Assembly (NCBI GenBank): GCA_038134525.1
Contig: JAYPVI010000011.1
Span: 1-64,000, forward strand
Direction: 5' to 3'
DNA: 64,000 bases
DNA from: GCA-002727735 sp038134525
GTDB lineage: Bacteria > Bacteroidota > Bacteroidia > Flavobacteriales_D > Parvicellaceae
The position numbers were made by a program, and so were the translations under genes. Below the pieces are notes generated by a model that was not told where the DNA came from, did no database searches, and saw only the letters and a program-made list of their open reading frames with translations. Of the stretch, positions 1 through 9,166 are shown piece after piece (positions within the stretch are counted from its first letter, which is position 1; every line of letters starts with the position of its first letter).

Positions 1-40
1 ATGAAAAATAATATTAAAATTCCACTAACCTTAAATTTCA

Positions 41-1261
41 TTAAAATGAAGCTTTAATTTTTCTTTTTTGATGCATATTAATGGTTCTGAATGCTTTAGT
101 TTTACTTTCAAGCTTTTTGTAGATACTCATTACCACAAAAAAATAACTATCATTATTTTCTGGATTTCCACGCTGATATCCAGGTACAGTGTATGTAGTT
201 TGATATGAATAAACATTACCGCCTCCGATAAGGGGTTCTGGAGTAGTATTTTGAGGATATATCCAATTCCCGATGTTGTCCATTTCAGCCATTCCATAAT
301 AAGTCCATGTACTACCTGTCCATGTTCCAGACATACTAGCAGCCATAACACCGTACTCTGCTTCTAATGCGGTTCTGTCGTAATAATTTTGACTTACATC
401 ATCTAAATAATCTGTAAACGTATACCTAAATCCTCCTTCTAACTTGAGTCCCAAGTCATTACTAATGGCTTTTTCAATTCCAAACCCAATAGGAATACAA
501 ATAGAGATTGGTTTATATGTTTTCCCTCTAGCAAATCCTGCTGGATCATCTTCCATACCTTGACCTTCTGTGTGTAGTTCTCTTAACTTTATTTTTTTAT
601 TATAAGAGGTAGGAGAAAAGTTTGTGTTTTGAACAACAGTAGGATCATAATAGAATCTATGGATAGCTGTAGGGTTAAAATAAAATCCACCGATTCCACC
701 AAACACATAAAATCCTAAATGCGATAAATAATTTGGTGCAATTTTTTTATGATTTACATTTCGTAAATTGTATTTGGTCCCCGTTGTTGGTTTAGCAAGG
801 TAAAATTCAGTAATAGCTGAAACCTCAAAAATGGGACTCTTGAAGTGTAAGTCTCGATTATTTCGATAAAATTCGGCTGTTTCTGCATCATCAGCACTTA
901 CACTTGATAAAGCAAGATTAGCTCTAAAATTTATTTTTCTTTTCCAATGATAAAGGTAGGAGGCATTAAGCACGTATCTTGTTTTAGCCATATCAACATC
1001 ATAAAAAGATCGAAAAAATTTTTTCCCCCGATCCTCTTCATATACTGCTGGATCAAAATCAGCTCCTCCTAGATCTGTAAGACACCCCGATGCACCAATA
1101 CCAAAATTAATTTCATGTCTTTTTTTTCGGTATTCATATTTATCATAATAAGAACGATGTTGGCCAAGTATATTAAAATAGAAGCCAATAAAGATTAAAA
1201 TGAATGGAATTCTTCTCCATAATGGGGTTAAGTAATTATATGTTTTTAATATATAATTCAT
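41..1261 (-). CDS. PorG/DUF6089-like outer-membrane beta-barrel protein
   Basis: The protein has 406 residues. A hydrophobic segment at about residues 17-34 acts as signal peptide or anchor (ends near ILGQ). After it come alternating aromatic/polar beta-strand-like stretches and glycine-rich turns (about 45-380), including HEINFGIGASGCLTDLGGAD, which resembles the start of DUF6089/PorG-like barrels of Bacteroidota. The second half contains GIEKAISNDLGLKLEGGFRY, typical of such barrels. PorG is known as a type IX secretion component, but this assignment is only to the superfamily. The gene is monocistronic at the left edge; AAGGAAT lies just upstream of the ATG. A barrel of another family is possible. 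Confidence 0.6.
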   Translation of the reverse strand: MNYILKTYNYLTPLWRRIPFILIFIGFYFNILGQHRSYYDKYEYRKKRHEINFGIGASGCLTDLGGADFDPAVYEEDRGKKFFRSFYDVDMAKTRYVLNASYLYHWKRKINFRANLALSSVSADDAETAEFYRNNRDLHFKSPIFEVSAITEFYLAKPTTGTKYNLRNVNHKKIAPNYLSHLGFYVFGGIGGFYFNPTAIHRFYYDPTVVQNTNFSPTSYNKKIKLRELHTEGQGMEDDPAGFARGKTYKPISICIPIGFGIEKAISNDLGLKLEGGFRYTFTDYLDDVSQNYYDRTALEAEYGVMAASMSGTWTGSTWTYYGMAEMDNIGNWIYPQNTTPEPLIGGGNVYSYQTTYTVPGYQRGNPENNDSYFFVVMSIYKKLESKTKAFRTINMHQKRKIKASF

Positions 1262-1367
1262 ACGAATTCCTTACTTGAAAAATTGAAAACTAGGATGAAA
1301 ACGTTCGAATACTATTCTCATATGTTAATTATTGAAAGTTTGATTTGATTGATGTTTCCTTAATGGA

Positions 1368-1463
1368 CTAAAAACTAGCTAACAATGGCATACTTAACAT
1401 AATCATGATTGCTAGAACTGCCCAAAGAATTAAATTGAATGCGATTTGACCTATTTCTCTCAT
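1368..1463 (-). CDS. 31-codon hydrophobic peptide candidate
   Basis: A short reading frame starts with ATG at 1463 and ends with TAG at 1368. The 31-residue product begins MREIGQIAFNLILW and is almost entirely hydrophobic afterwards, which would make one transmembrane helix. It sits alone in an otherwise non-coding stretch between the barrel gene and a decayed gene. There is no clear Shine-Dalgarno sequence, as is normal in this phylum. I do not recognise a family. The helix-like composition argues for a small membrane protein, but chance cannot be excluded. Confidence 0.3.
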   Translation of the reverse strand: MREIGQIAFNLILWAVLAIMIMLSMPLLASF

Positions 1464-1631
1464 TTTTAGTTATTTAAATGAGATTTGTTACGGGTTCGAA
1501 TTAAATAGGTTACAGTTTTAATTTATTTATTAACAAATTAAGCAAACACAAAAATGTTAATAACACTTATGAATTGTTGATAAAGTAAGTGTTTAGTAAA
1601 CTCAGATGGTCATTGTAATTTTACAATTTAA

Positions 1632-2312
1632 TTAGATATCTGGTATTACACTATTGTATAGAACAGCTTCATGATTGATGTTTGAATTCTCGTTTTGACT
1701 TGGGTAATAGTTATTGAAATTTGATGAACGCATTATCTCAGTACCGTTTAGATAAGCAATTAATCCATCATGATAATCGGCATGAAACAGAAGATCAGTA
1801 ATGTCACAAATATCCTTAATCTAAAATGTTTTTCTTAGAAAAAGAGACGAAGAAGTGCTAATTATGTTTTGTCATCATTATCTCCATAACCTATGCCACC
1901 TTGACCTAAATTCCAATTCTGATCATTTCCGGATAGGTTTTCCAATTTATTGGAGGTGCAGTATTTCCCAATCTATATTTCCAAATATTTTCAGCTTTAA
2001 CCTATGATTCCCAATGGTGTGGAAACTTAGTTCTCTCATTTACAGATGCACAAACAATACAAATTTCTTGTGGTTGGATGTAATCATTAGGAAATTGCCA
2101 TTAATCCAAATTATTAAGCTTATCACTCAGGTAATAGTTCCCTAAAAAAATGGAATCTGAAGTGGGGTTGTAAATTTCTATCCAATCTACTTCCTCTCCA
2201 TTTTCATCAGTGAACCCTATTTTGCAGTTAAACTCGTTTAGGCGAGTTGCGCATAGAAGGAATGAGTTAAAAACAAAAGTAACAGCGAAGAGAGAGACCT
2301 ACCAAAATAATG
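1632..2312 (-). pseudogene. Decayed lamin-tail-domain type secreted protein
   Basis: The minus strand holds remnants of one protein broken by at least two in-frame stops and at least two frameshifts. Successive pieces read F-T-D-E-N-G-E-E-V-D-W-I-E-I-Y-N-P, then ENIWKYRLGNTAPPINWKT, then NLGQGGIGYGDNDD in another frame, then ADYHDGLIAYLNGTEI and a normal stop at 1632. This order matches the N-terminal part of the large secreted Bacteroidota proteins that combine a lamin tail domain with CotH-like or T9SS C-terminal regions. A degenerate signal peptide region precedes it (about 2270-2312). The gene ends where the intact family would continue, so it is both truncated and mutated. The upstream limit is approximate. 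Confidence 0.7.
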
Positions 2313-2347
2313 GTTTCTCCTAATTTAATTAAAAATAAAATACTAAT

Positions 2348-3805
2348 TTATAGTCCAAATCCAAAATACCCCTTAACTCCATTTTCAAATTTACCTTCAA
2401 TCAAAATTCCGCCTTTTTTTGTCTTGAGCAAATTTATTAGTTGCTTTTTGGATTTTACAGGATATTTATCAATGTGAGTAATAATAAACCCTTTTCTAAG
2501 ACCAGCATCTTTAAGTCTTCCATCTTTTATATCATCAACAATAACTCCATGTTTTACATTAATTGAGAGGTATTCATCTGTAATATCTTTAAAAGATGCT
2601 CCAAAAATACTAGTTTCATCAGTCAGGTTTTTCCGATCAATTAAGGATATATTTCCGCTTTCATTTCTTAAAACTACACGGATCAATTTAGTTTCATTAT
2701 TTCTTCTAATAATTAAGCTTACTTCATCACCTGGTTTATACTTTCCAATTTGTTCTTGCAATTCTGGAACATCGTTAACTTCAATGTTTTCTACTTTTAA
2801 GATCACATCATTGACTTTGATTCCAGCATCAACTGCGGCACCACCATCTGTTAAATCTTTAACCATTACTCCTTTAGTATCAGGAAATTCAAAATCATTC
2901 ATGATTTCTTGAGTAACATCTTGAATGATGACCCCAATAAATGCTCTTTGTACCATTCCATATTTTTTCAAATCATTAACTACTTTTAATGCAATATTTG
3001 AAGGAATGGCAAAGGAATAACCCGAGTATGAACCTGTTTTTGAAGCTATTGCAGTGTTTATTCCAACCAATAATCCTTCAGGATTTACTAAGGCACCACC
3101 GCTATTTCCAGGATTTACTGCAGCATCTGTCTGAATGAATGACTCTAGTGGAAATATATTTTCATTTCTTCTTAAAATGTTGATGTTTCTTGCTTTAGCA
3201 CTAACTATTCCTGCAGTTACAGTCGAAGTAAGATTGAATGGATTTCCAACAGCAAGGACCCAATCACCTAGTTTTACATCGTCAGAATTCCCAAATGCTG
3301 TGTATGGGAGGTTTTTCTCATCAATTTTGAGAAGAGCTAAGTCTGTATTTGGATCTGCACCGATTAGCTTTGCCTCTAATTCTCTACCTTCATTAAGGGT
3401 AATCATAATCTTTTCTGCTTCATCAATAACATGGTTATTGGTTATGATATAACCGTCCTCTGATATGATTACTCCAGAACCTGTAGCGATCTGTGGTATT
3501 GCGCCCTTAGGTCCTTGGGGTCCCCAAAAGAATTCAAACATCGGATCATTTTGATAGGTTTGTTGGTACTCGCTTGAAATATGAACTACTGCATTTACTG
3601 TTTTTTCAGCAGCATTAGTAAAGTCTAATTCATTTGGTATGGACATTGAATTATGAACCATGGAGAATGGCGTAGATTCATGAATTTTTGGATTATTCTT
3701 CTCAGCATTTTCGTTGGTAGAATCATTGCTTTTTGAATAGAATAATAAGAATACCAATGCACCACCATACAGACCAAGTATTAAAAATGTAACTTTTGAT
3801 TTCAT
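2348..3805 (-). CDS. HtrA/DegP-family periplasmic serine protease
   Basis: This is a 485-residue Do-like endopeptidase that degrades or refolds damaged envelope proteins. An N-terminal membrane/signal segment (residues 4-23) is followed by a trypsin-fold domain with the complete triad: H125 in TNNHV, D155 in NTDLALLK and S235 in NPGNSGGALV. Two PDZ domains follow (about 275-370 and 390-485). I chose the ATG at 3805 because it opens directly into MKSKVTFLILG, a proper signal sequence; the longer frame to 3844 adds 13 residues that do not look like one. A decayed gene lies downstream and dapF starts divergently about 100 nt away. Confidence 0.92.
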   Translation of the reverse strand: MKSKVTFLILGLYGGALVFLLFYSKSNDSTNENAEKNNPKIHESTPFSMVHNSMSIPNELDFTNAAEKTVNAVVHISSEYQQTYQNDPMFEFFWGPQGPKGAIPQIATGSGVIISEDGYIITNNHVIDEAEKIMITLNEGRELEAKLIGADPNTDLALLKIDEKNLPYTAFGNSDDVKLGDWVLAVGNPFNLTSTVTAGIVSAKARNINILRRNENIFPLESFIQTDAAVNPGNSGGALVNPEGLLVGINTAIASKTGSYSGYSFAIPSNIALKVVNDLKKYGMVQRAFIGVIIQDVTQEIMNDFEFPDTKGVMVKDLTDGGAAVDAGIKVNDVILKVENIEVNDVPELQEQIGKYKPGDEVSLIIRRNNETKLIRVVLRNESGNISLIDRKNLTDETSIFGASFKDITDEYLSINVKHGVIVDDIKDGRLKDAGLRKGFIITHIDKYPVKSKKQLINLLKTKKGGILIEGKFENGVKGYFGFGL

Positions 3806-3903
3806 AATTTTAATTTTAATAAAGTTAAAGAAGATTACAATCAAAAATTGTTACATCGCTGTTAATATATGTTAACCAAAATAATAGTTACTTTTGCGAT
3901 GAA

Positions 3904-4677
3904 ATGATCTTTAATTTTTACAAATATCACGGCACCGGTAATGATTTCATCATTATTTACGGGGAACATTATGTTCCATCTTTTTCAAAAGAAAATATTG
4001 TAAAATTATGTGATCGAAAGTATGGAATAGGAGCAGATGGAGTGATGTTGATCAAGTATCATGAAGATTATGATTTTGAAATGCAATTTTATAATCCAGA
4101 TGGTTCAACAAGTTTTTGTGGCAATGGGAGTCGTTGTGCTGTATTATTTTGTTTTCATAATGGTATTTGTACTAAAAAATGTACTTTTTTGACAAACGAT
4201 GGTCCTCATCGTGGAGAAGTAATTGGACCAGAAACGGTGAAAATTGATATTAAATCTCCTGTAGAAGTGAAAATGCTAACCAATGGTGACTTTAATACGA
4301 ATACAGGTTCTCCCCATTATATTATCTTTAAAGACAATATTAATTACACTGATTTTATAAATGATTGCAAAGCGATACGACATAGTAATCCATATAATGA
4401 AGAAGGTATAAATGTTAATATGGTTGAAGTTGTTGATGATGAAATTAAAATTAGAACCTATGAAAGAGGTGTCGAGGACGAAACTTTATCTTGTGGTTCT
4501 GGTGTTACTGCTGCAGCATTGTGCTATGCACAATCAAATGATGTTAATGAGTCTGTTAATGTGAGAACTAAAGGTGGTCTATTAAAGGTTGTTTTCTCAA
4601 AAGAAGGTAACCTGTTTACTGACATTCATTTAATTGGTCCAGCTCATTATATATACAGGGGAGAGATTCAGCTATGA
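3904..4677 (+). CDS. dapF: Diaminopimelate epimerase
   Basis: DapF converts LL- to meso-diaminopimelate for lysine and peptidoglycan synthesis in the cytoplasm. The 257-residue length is normal. Both catalytic cysteines are present: C72 in FCGNGSRC and C197 in SCGSGVTAAA. The N-terminus NFYKYHGTGNDF is typical of the family. The stop codon overlaps the next start (ATGA), so the gene heads an operon with an unrecognised protein and a GNAT acetyltransferase. Confidence 0.97.
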   Translation: MIFNFYKYHGTGNDFIIIYGEHYVPSFSKENIVKLCDRKYGIGADGVMLIKYHEDYDFEMQFYNPDGSTSFCGNGSRCAVLFCFHNGICTKKCTFLTNDGPHRGEVIGPETVKIDIKSPVEVKMLTNGDFNTNTGSPHYIIFKDNINYTDFINDCKAIRHSNPYNEEGINVNMVEVVDDEIKIRTYERGVEDETLSCGSGVTAAALCYAQSNDVNESVNVRTKGGLLKVVFSKEGNLFTDIHLIGPAHYIYRGEIQL

Positions 4678-5216
4678 TAATAAATCTTAAACCTGAATTT
4701 TTAATCACCAATCCAGAAAAATTGAATTTGGATTGTGCCATCGTTCTCAATGGTGAAGATTTTAATCCTCCTCACGTAGGGTTGTTATTAGGAAACAAGT
4801 ATTACAGCTGTACTGTAAATGGATTAAAATTAGGCTTCCCTTTTAATCAATTATGTCAAATTTTATCTAGAAAAAAACAAAAGGTTGTCATTTTCGAAAC
4901 ATCCTTGTATTTGGATGAAAAAATAGTAGAATCTGTTTTTGTGGAATTTCAAAATTTGGGTAATGAACACAGTTGTTACAAGCCCATTAAAACTTGTTTT
5001 GAATTGGTTAAAAACAAATCTTTAAATACAGAATTTGTATATGAATTACTAGCATTGTTAAGCGTAGAAAATAACATAATTGATACCTATCATTTTGGTT
5101 TTGATTCTAATACACTGCTACTAGAAATCCCTAGATACAACAGACAAGATGTAATAAATTGCATAAACAATGCTAAAATCGAATTGGAACATAAAATTAA
5201 GACAGCCGTCCATTAA
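4674..5216 (+). CDS. Unrecognised protein, possibly permuted papain-like (NlpC/P60-type) enzyme
   Basis: The 180-residue protein overlaps dapF by 4 nt and is translationally coupled to it. I do not recognise it with confidence. The segment PPHVGLLLGNKYYSC (about 33-47) followed by GLKLG, and a later TCFELVKNKSL (about 107-117), reproduce the His-first, Cys-later order of circularly permuted NlpC/P60 or YiiX-like hydrolases. In those enzymes an H-V-G-[IL] motif precedes a C-x-E-L-V motif. There is no signal peptide, so it would be cytoplasmic. Position next to dapF would suit a link to peptidoglycan peptide metabolism, but that is inference only. Confidence 0.6.
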   Translation: MIINLKPEFLITNPEKLNLDCAIVLNGEDFNPPHVGLLLGNKYYSCTVNGLKLGFPFNQLCQILSRKKQKVVIFETSLYLDEKIVESVFVEFQNLGNEHSCYKPIKTCFELVKNKSLNTEFVYELLALLSVENNIIDTYHFGFDSNTLLLEIPRYNRQDVINCINNAKIELEHKIKTAVH

Positions 5217-5682
5217 AGATTTAAATGACTTACTGGACTGGGAAAATGACATCTTAAAAATTGATCATACAGATATGCCTGTTTTTTATACAAAAGATCA
5301 AATGGTCACTTTTTTAAATAGTAATCAGGATCCTTTTTTAAATGGACAAGTTCGATATATGATCACCCTTGATGAAAAATCAATAGGTTATGTTGAATTA
5401 TATAATTTAGATGTTGTACATTCTAGAGGCGGTGTTGGAATATTTGTTGATTCCAAATTTCGTAAAAAAGGAATTGCATATAGGGCTCTTTTAACCCTAA
5501 TTGAAAAAATAAAAAATGAACTCCATCTGAACCAAGTTTATGCTGAAGTTTTCCATTCTAATAAACCTGCAATAAAACTTTTTGAACAAGTTGGATTTAC
5601 TTTAAGTGGGGTCAAAAAACAATGGATAAGGAAGCAAGAAACATATGAAGATCTTTTGTTCTTTCAATTATTGGATTCATAA
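5170..5682 (+). CDS. GNAT-family N-acetyltransferase
   Basis: The 170-residue protein is a RimJ/SpeG-like GNAT acetyltransferase that would transfer an acetyl group from acetyl-CoA to an unknown amine. The acetyl-CoA loop is visible as KFRKKGIAYRALLTLIE (about 97-113). It is followed by the conserved NKPAIKLFEQVGF segment (about 130-142). The start overlaps the preceding gene by 47 nt; no ATG that keeps the first strand (NIKLRQPS) lies further downstream, so the overlap is probably real. It is third in the dapF operon. Confidence 0.85.
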   Translation: MLKSNWNIKLRQPSIKDLNDLLDWENDILKIDHTDMPVFYTKDQMVTFLNSNQDPFLNGQVRYMITLDEKSIGYVELYNLDVVHSRGGVGIFVDSKFRKKGIAYRALLTLIEKIKNELHLNQVYAEVFHSNKPAIKLFEQVGFTLSGVKKQWIRKQETYEDLLFFQLLDS

Positions 5683-5716
5683 TTTCCTGTATATTAGTTC
5701 TCCAATTTCTATAACT

Positions 5717-7036
5717 ATGCTAAAATTTCATTCCATAATAACGGCTACGTTGTTGTTTTCAATAGTAAATGCACAATCACCACAAATAGAATTTGAAGAA
5801 TATAAACTTAATAATGGTCTAAAAGTATTACTTCACGAAAATCACAGTACACCTATAGTGGCTGTTTCTGTTATGTACCATGTTGGTGCTAAAAACGAAC
5901 AACCTGATCGAACTGGCTTTGCTCATTTTTTTGAACATCTATTATTCGAAGGATCAGAAAATATTAAACGAGGAGAGTTCTTTAAATTCATAGAAAACGC
6001 TGGTGGTAAAAACAATGCTAATACAACTAATGATAGAACTTTCTATTACGAAGTATTGCCCTCAAATCAATTGGAATTAGGGCTTTGGTTAGAATCTGAA
6101 AGATTATTACATGCTAAAATTGACACTATTGGAGTTGAAACCCAAAATGAAGTGGTTAAAGAAGAAAAAAGATTAAGAGTAGATAATCAGCCCTATGGAA
6201 GTTTTTTAGCAGAAGTTAACAAAAGAGCTTACAAAGAACATCCATATAGATGGACTACAATTGGCGAAATGGAGCATCTAGATGCAGCTACGCTAGATGA
6301 ATTTATTTCTTTTTACCATAAATTTTATGTTCCCGAGAATGCTATTCTTTCCATAGCTGGTGACATTGATGTACCTTCCACCAAAAAATTAATCGAAGCT
6401 TATTTTGGTTCCATACCTAGAGGCAAAGGGAAAATAAACCCAATCACTATAGTTGAACCGCCTTTAACTGCTGAAATAAGAGATTCTATCCTAGACGATG
6501 TCCAATTACCTGGTGTTATGATGGCATACAGAATTCCTGCTCAAGGAACCCCTGATTTTTATGCCATTGAATTGATGTCAATGGTGCTTTCAGATGGAGA
6601 AAGTTCACGTCTAAACAAAAAGTGTGTTGAAGAAACACAATCCGCAATGTATGTGGGTGCATTTCCCTTTTCAACTGAAGATCCTGGATTGTCTTTTGTT
6701 TTTGGTATTGCTAATGCTGAAGTGGATCCATCAAGACTAGAATCAGAAGTAAATGAAGAATTTGAAAAGATTAAAAATGAGCTTATTTCTGAAAAAGAAT
6801 TTTCAAAAGTTAGAAATATGTTAGAAAACAACTTTTTGGGAAATTTTAGATCCATGATAGGAATTGCTGAAAATTTAGCGAATTATGAAATGTATTTTGG
6901 AGATGCAAATCTTATAAACACAGAATTAGCTCGATATATGAAAGTAACTAGAGAAGATATTCAACGTGTAGCTAAAAAATATTTCAACAAAGAAAATCGA
7001 GTTGTACTTTATTACTTACCAAAAGAAAACGGATAA
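5717..7036 (+). CDS. M16-family zinc metallopeptidase (active subunit)
   Basis: This is a 439-residue pitrilysin/insulinase-type peptidase, probably periplasmic, with a signal peptide ending near VNAQ (residues 1-20). The inverted zinc motif HxxEH is intact (H70, E73, H74 in HFFEHLLFEGS). The distal metal-binding region is visible in NEVVKEEKR. The ATG at 5717 is preferred over an upstream start at 5645, which would overlap the GNAT gene and hide the signal peptide. Its neighbour 4 nt downstream is a second M16 protein without the metal motif, so the two probably form a heterodimer. Confidence 0.9.
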   Translation: MLKFHSIITATLLFSIVNAQSPQIEFEEYKLNNGLKVLLHENHSTPIVAVSVMYHVGAKNEQPDRTGFAHFFEHLLFEGSENIKRGEFFKFIENAGGKNNANTTNDRTFYYEVLPSNQLELGLWLESERLLHAKIDTIGVETQNEVVKEEKRLRVDNQPYGSFLAEVNKRAYKEHPYRWTTIGEMEHLDAATLDEFISFYHKFYVPENAILSIAGDIDVPSTKKLIEAYFGSIPRGKGKINPITIVEPPLTAEIRDSILDDVQLPGVMMAYRIPAQGTPDFYAIELMSMVLSDGESSRLNKKCVEETQSAMYVGAFPFSTEDPGLSFVFGIANAEVDPSRLESEVNEEFEKIKNELISEKEFSKVRNMLENNFLGNFRSMIGIAENLANYEMYFGDANLINTELARYMKVTREDIQRVAKKYFNKENRVVLYYLPKENG

Positions 7037-7039
7037 ATT

Positions 7040-9166
7040 ATGCTTTTAAATAAAACATGTACATTTTTAGTAGGGATACTTTTTGTTTCAACTATTTATA
7101 CTCAAGAAGTTAATAGATCCAATGCTCCAAAACCGTCTAAAGCACCTAAGATTAATTTAGGGGAACCTCAACGTTTTGAATTAGAAAATGGATTAAAAGT
7201 TTTCTTAGTAGAAGACCATAAGCTGCCTCAACTAGCCATGAATTTAATTATCAATAAAGATCCCCACATGGAAACGGGTTATGTTGGTCTTTCAGATATG
7301 ATGGGAGATATGATGAGCGCAGGGACAAAAAATAGAACAAAGTCTGAGATTGACGAGGCTATAGATTTTGTAGGTGCTTCGTTATATACCCAATCAAATG
7401 GTTTTTATTTTTCTTGTTTATCAAAACACGCTGAAACCGTAACTGAAATTGCAAGTGATATTCTTTTGAATCCTGTATTTCCTCAAGATGAACTGGAAAA
7501 AAAAATAAAAAGGCAACAGTCAGGGTTAAAATCTTTAAAATCAAATCCAGATGCTATAGGGAGTAGATTAGAAAGTGTGTTGAGTTTTGGGAAGAATCAC
7601 CCATATGGTGAAATTCAGCGAAATGAAGATTTAGAAAATATTACAGTGGAACGCTGTAAAGAATACCATAGCACTTATTTTAAACCTAATATTGGTTATT
7701 TGGTAATAGTTGGTGATATAGAACTTGAACCTGCAAAGAAACTGTGTCAAAAATATTTTGGATCATGGGAATCTGGAGAAGTGCCAGCACATGCTTATGA
7801 CTTTCCCTCAAAACCAAAAGGGGTACAAGTTAGTTTTGTACATAAGCCCGGTGCTGTTCAATCTCTGATTAAAATATTTTACCCTGTTAATTTTAAAGTT
7901 GGGGATGAAAATACAGCGCAAACAAATGTGATGAGTAATATTTTTGGTGGTGCTTTTTCAAGCTATCTTAATGCCAATTTAAGAGAAGATAAAGGATATA
8001 CGTACGGGTCAAGAGGTAGAGTAAGAGCAGATCGTTTTGTAGGTCAATTTTCTAGCTCAGCTAGTGTAAGAAATGAGGTAACCGATAGCTCAGTAACCCA
8101 AATGTTATTCGAAATGAATCGTATTCGAGATGAATTTGTAAGTGAAGATGATCTTTCCAGAATAAAAAACAATATGATTGGGAATTTCGCATTGTCTTTA
8201 GAAAATCAACAAACTATTGCTAGATATGCACTAAATGTGGAACGATATAATTTACCTAAAAACTATTACAGAGATATGTTGGATAAAGTTCAACAGGTAA
8301 CAAAAGAAATGATTCAAGACGCTGCTAAAGAGTTTATTCATCCAGATAATTGCCATATTTTAGTAGTTGGCAATAAGGAAATAGCAGACAAACTTGTCCA
8401 GTTTGATTCAGATCAAACGGTAGATTTTTATGATTACAATGCTGAGCCAGTTGAAGCTGAATCTAAGCCTTTACCAGAGGGTTTAACAGCTGAAGATGTA
8501 CTCTTTAATTATGTAATGGCTCAAACATCTACCACATCCTTAGATGATGCGAAGAAAAAGTTTAAGAAAATTAAATCTTTTAGAAGAGAAATGTCTGTTC
8601 TCATTGATGAGCAAGGACAAACTATTACCATGGAAATGATAGAGCAATTTAAATCACCTTCCTTCTACAAAAGTGAAACCATTTTTATGGGGATGACCGT
8701 CCGATCGGAAGTGATAAATTCTAAAAGTGGAGGTGCTCAAAACATGCAGACAGGTAAAACTAACTTTACGGCTGATGAACGATCTTCTAAGTTAAATAAG
8801 CATAAGCTAGATAGTGATTTGTATTACAAGGAAAATGGAGTCACTTTAGAACTCACAGGTATTGAAAATGTGATGGGAGAGGATTGCTATGTGTTAAATC
8901 GAATGGAAAAAACTGGTGAAAAGTCAACTATGTTTTTCTCTATTAGTTCGGGTTTATTATTGCAATATAATTCTCAAAATACACCAAAAGAAGGTGAAAG
9001 CCCTGTCCTGTCTACAGTACAATTTTTAGAATACCAGAATAATGGTGGGATATTGTGGCCAGGAAAAACGGTAATGGATATTAATGGTAATGCATTAGAG
9101 ATTTCACTTAAGAAAATGGAAATTAACCCTAAGTTAAAGGCTAGTGATTTTGATTGGGAGGAATAG
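7040..9166 (+). CDS. M16-family protein, non-catalytic partner subunit with extra C-terminal domain
   Basis: The 708-residue protein has a signal peptide (residues 1-22) and two M16 domains to about residue 470. The region corresponding to HxxEH reads GLSDMMGDMMSAGTKN, so the zinc ligands are missing. It keeps the substrate-binding Arg/Tyr region (REDKGYTYGSRGRV, about 314-327) of the inactive halves of M16 heterodimers. An additional roughly 210-residue region (about 495-708) looks like a separate beta-rich outer-membrane-lipoprotein-type domain. Gene pairs of this kind are common in Bacteroidota. It ends directly against the convergent helicase gene. Confidence 0.88.
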   Translation: MLLNKTCTFLVGILFVSTIYTQEVNRSNAPKPSKAPKINLGEPQRFELENGLKVFLVEDHKLPQLAMNLIINKDPHMETGYVGLSDMMGDMMSAGTKNRTKSEIDEAIDFVGASLYTQSNGFYFSCLSKHAETVTEIASDILLNPVFPQDELEKKIKRQQSGLKSLKSNPDAIGSRLESVLSFGKNHPYGEIQRNEDLENITVERCKEYHSTYFKPNIGYLVIVGDIELEPAKKLCQKYFGSWESGEVPAHAYDFPSKPKGVQVSFVHKPGAVQSLIKIFYPVNFKVGDENTAQTNVMSNIFGGAFSSYLNANLREDKGYTYGSRGRVRADRFVGQFSSSASVRNEVTDSSVTQMLFEMNRIRDEFVSEDDLSRIKNNMIGNFALSLENQQTIARYALNVERYNLPKNYYRDMLDKVQQVTKEMIQDAAKEFIHPDNCHILVVGNKEIADKLVQFDSDQTVDFYDYNAEPVEAESKPLPEGLTAEDVLFNYVMAQTSTTSLDDAKKKFKKIKSFRREMSVLIDEQGQTITMEMIEQFKSPSFYKSETIFMGMTVRSEVINSKSGGAQNMQTGKTNFTADERSSKLNKHKLDSDLYYKENGVTLELTGIENVMGEDCYVLNRMEKTGEKSTMFFSISSGLLLQYNSQNTPKEGESPVLSTVQFLEYQNNGGILWPGKTVMDINGNALEISLKKMEINPKLKASDFDWEE

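Noticed and set aside
1464..1631. Gene or RNA between the small peptide and the pseudogene
   Set aside because: No frame with coding character, hairpin or family match could be seen.
2313..2347. Continuation of the lamin-tail pseudogene to the HtrA stop
   Set aside because: The signal-peptide-like frame breaks down upstream of about 2312 and no start can be defined.
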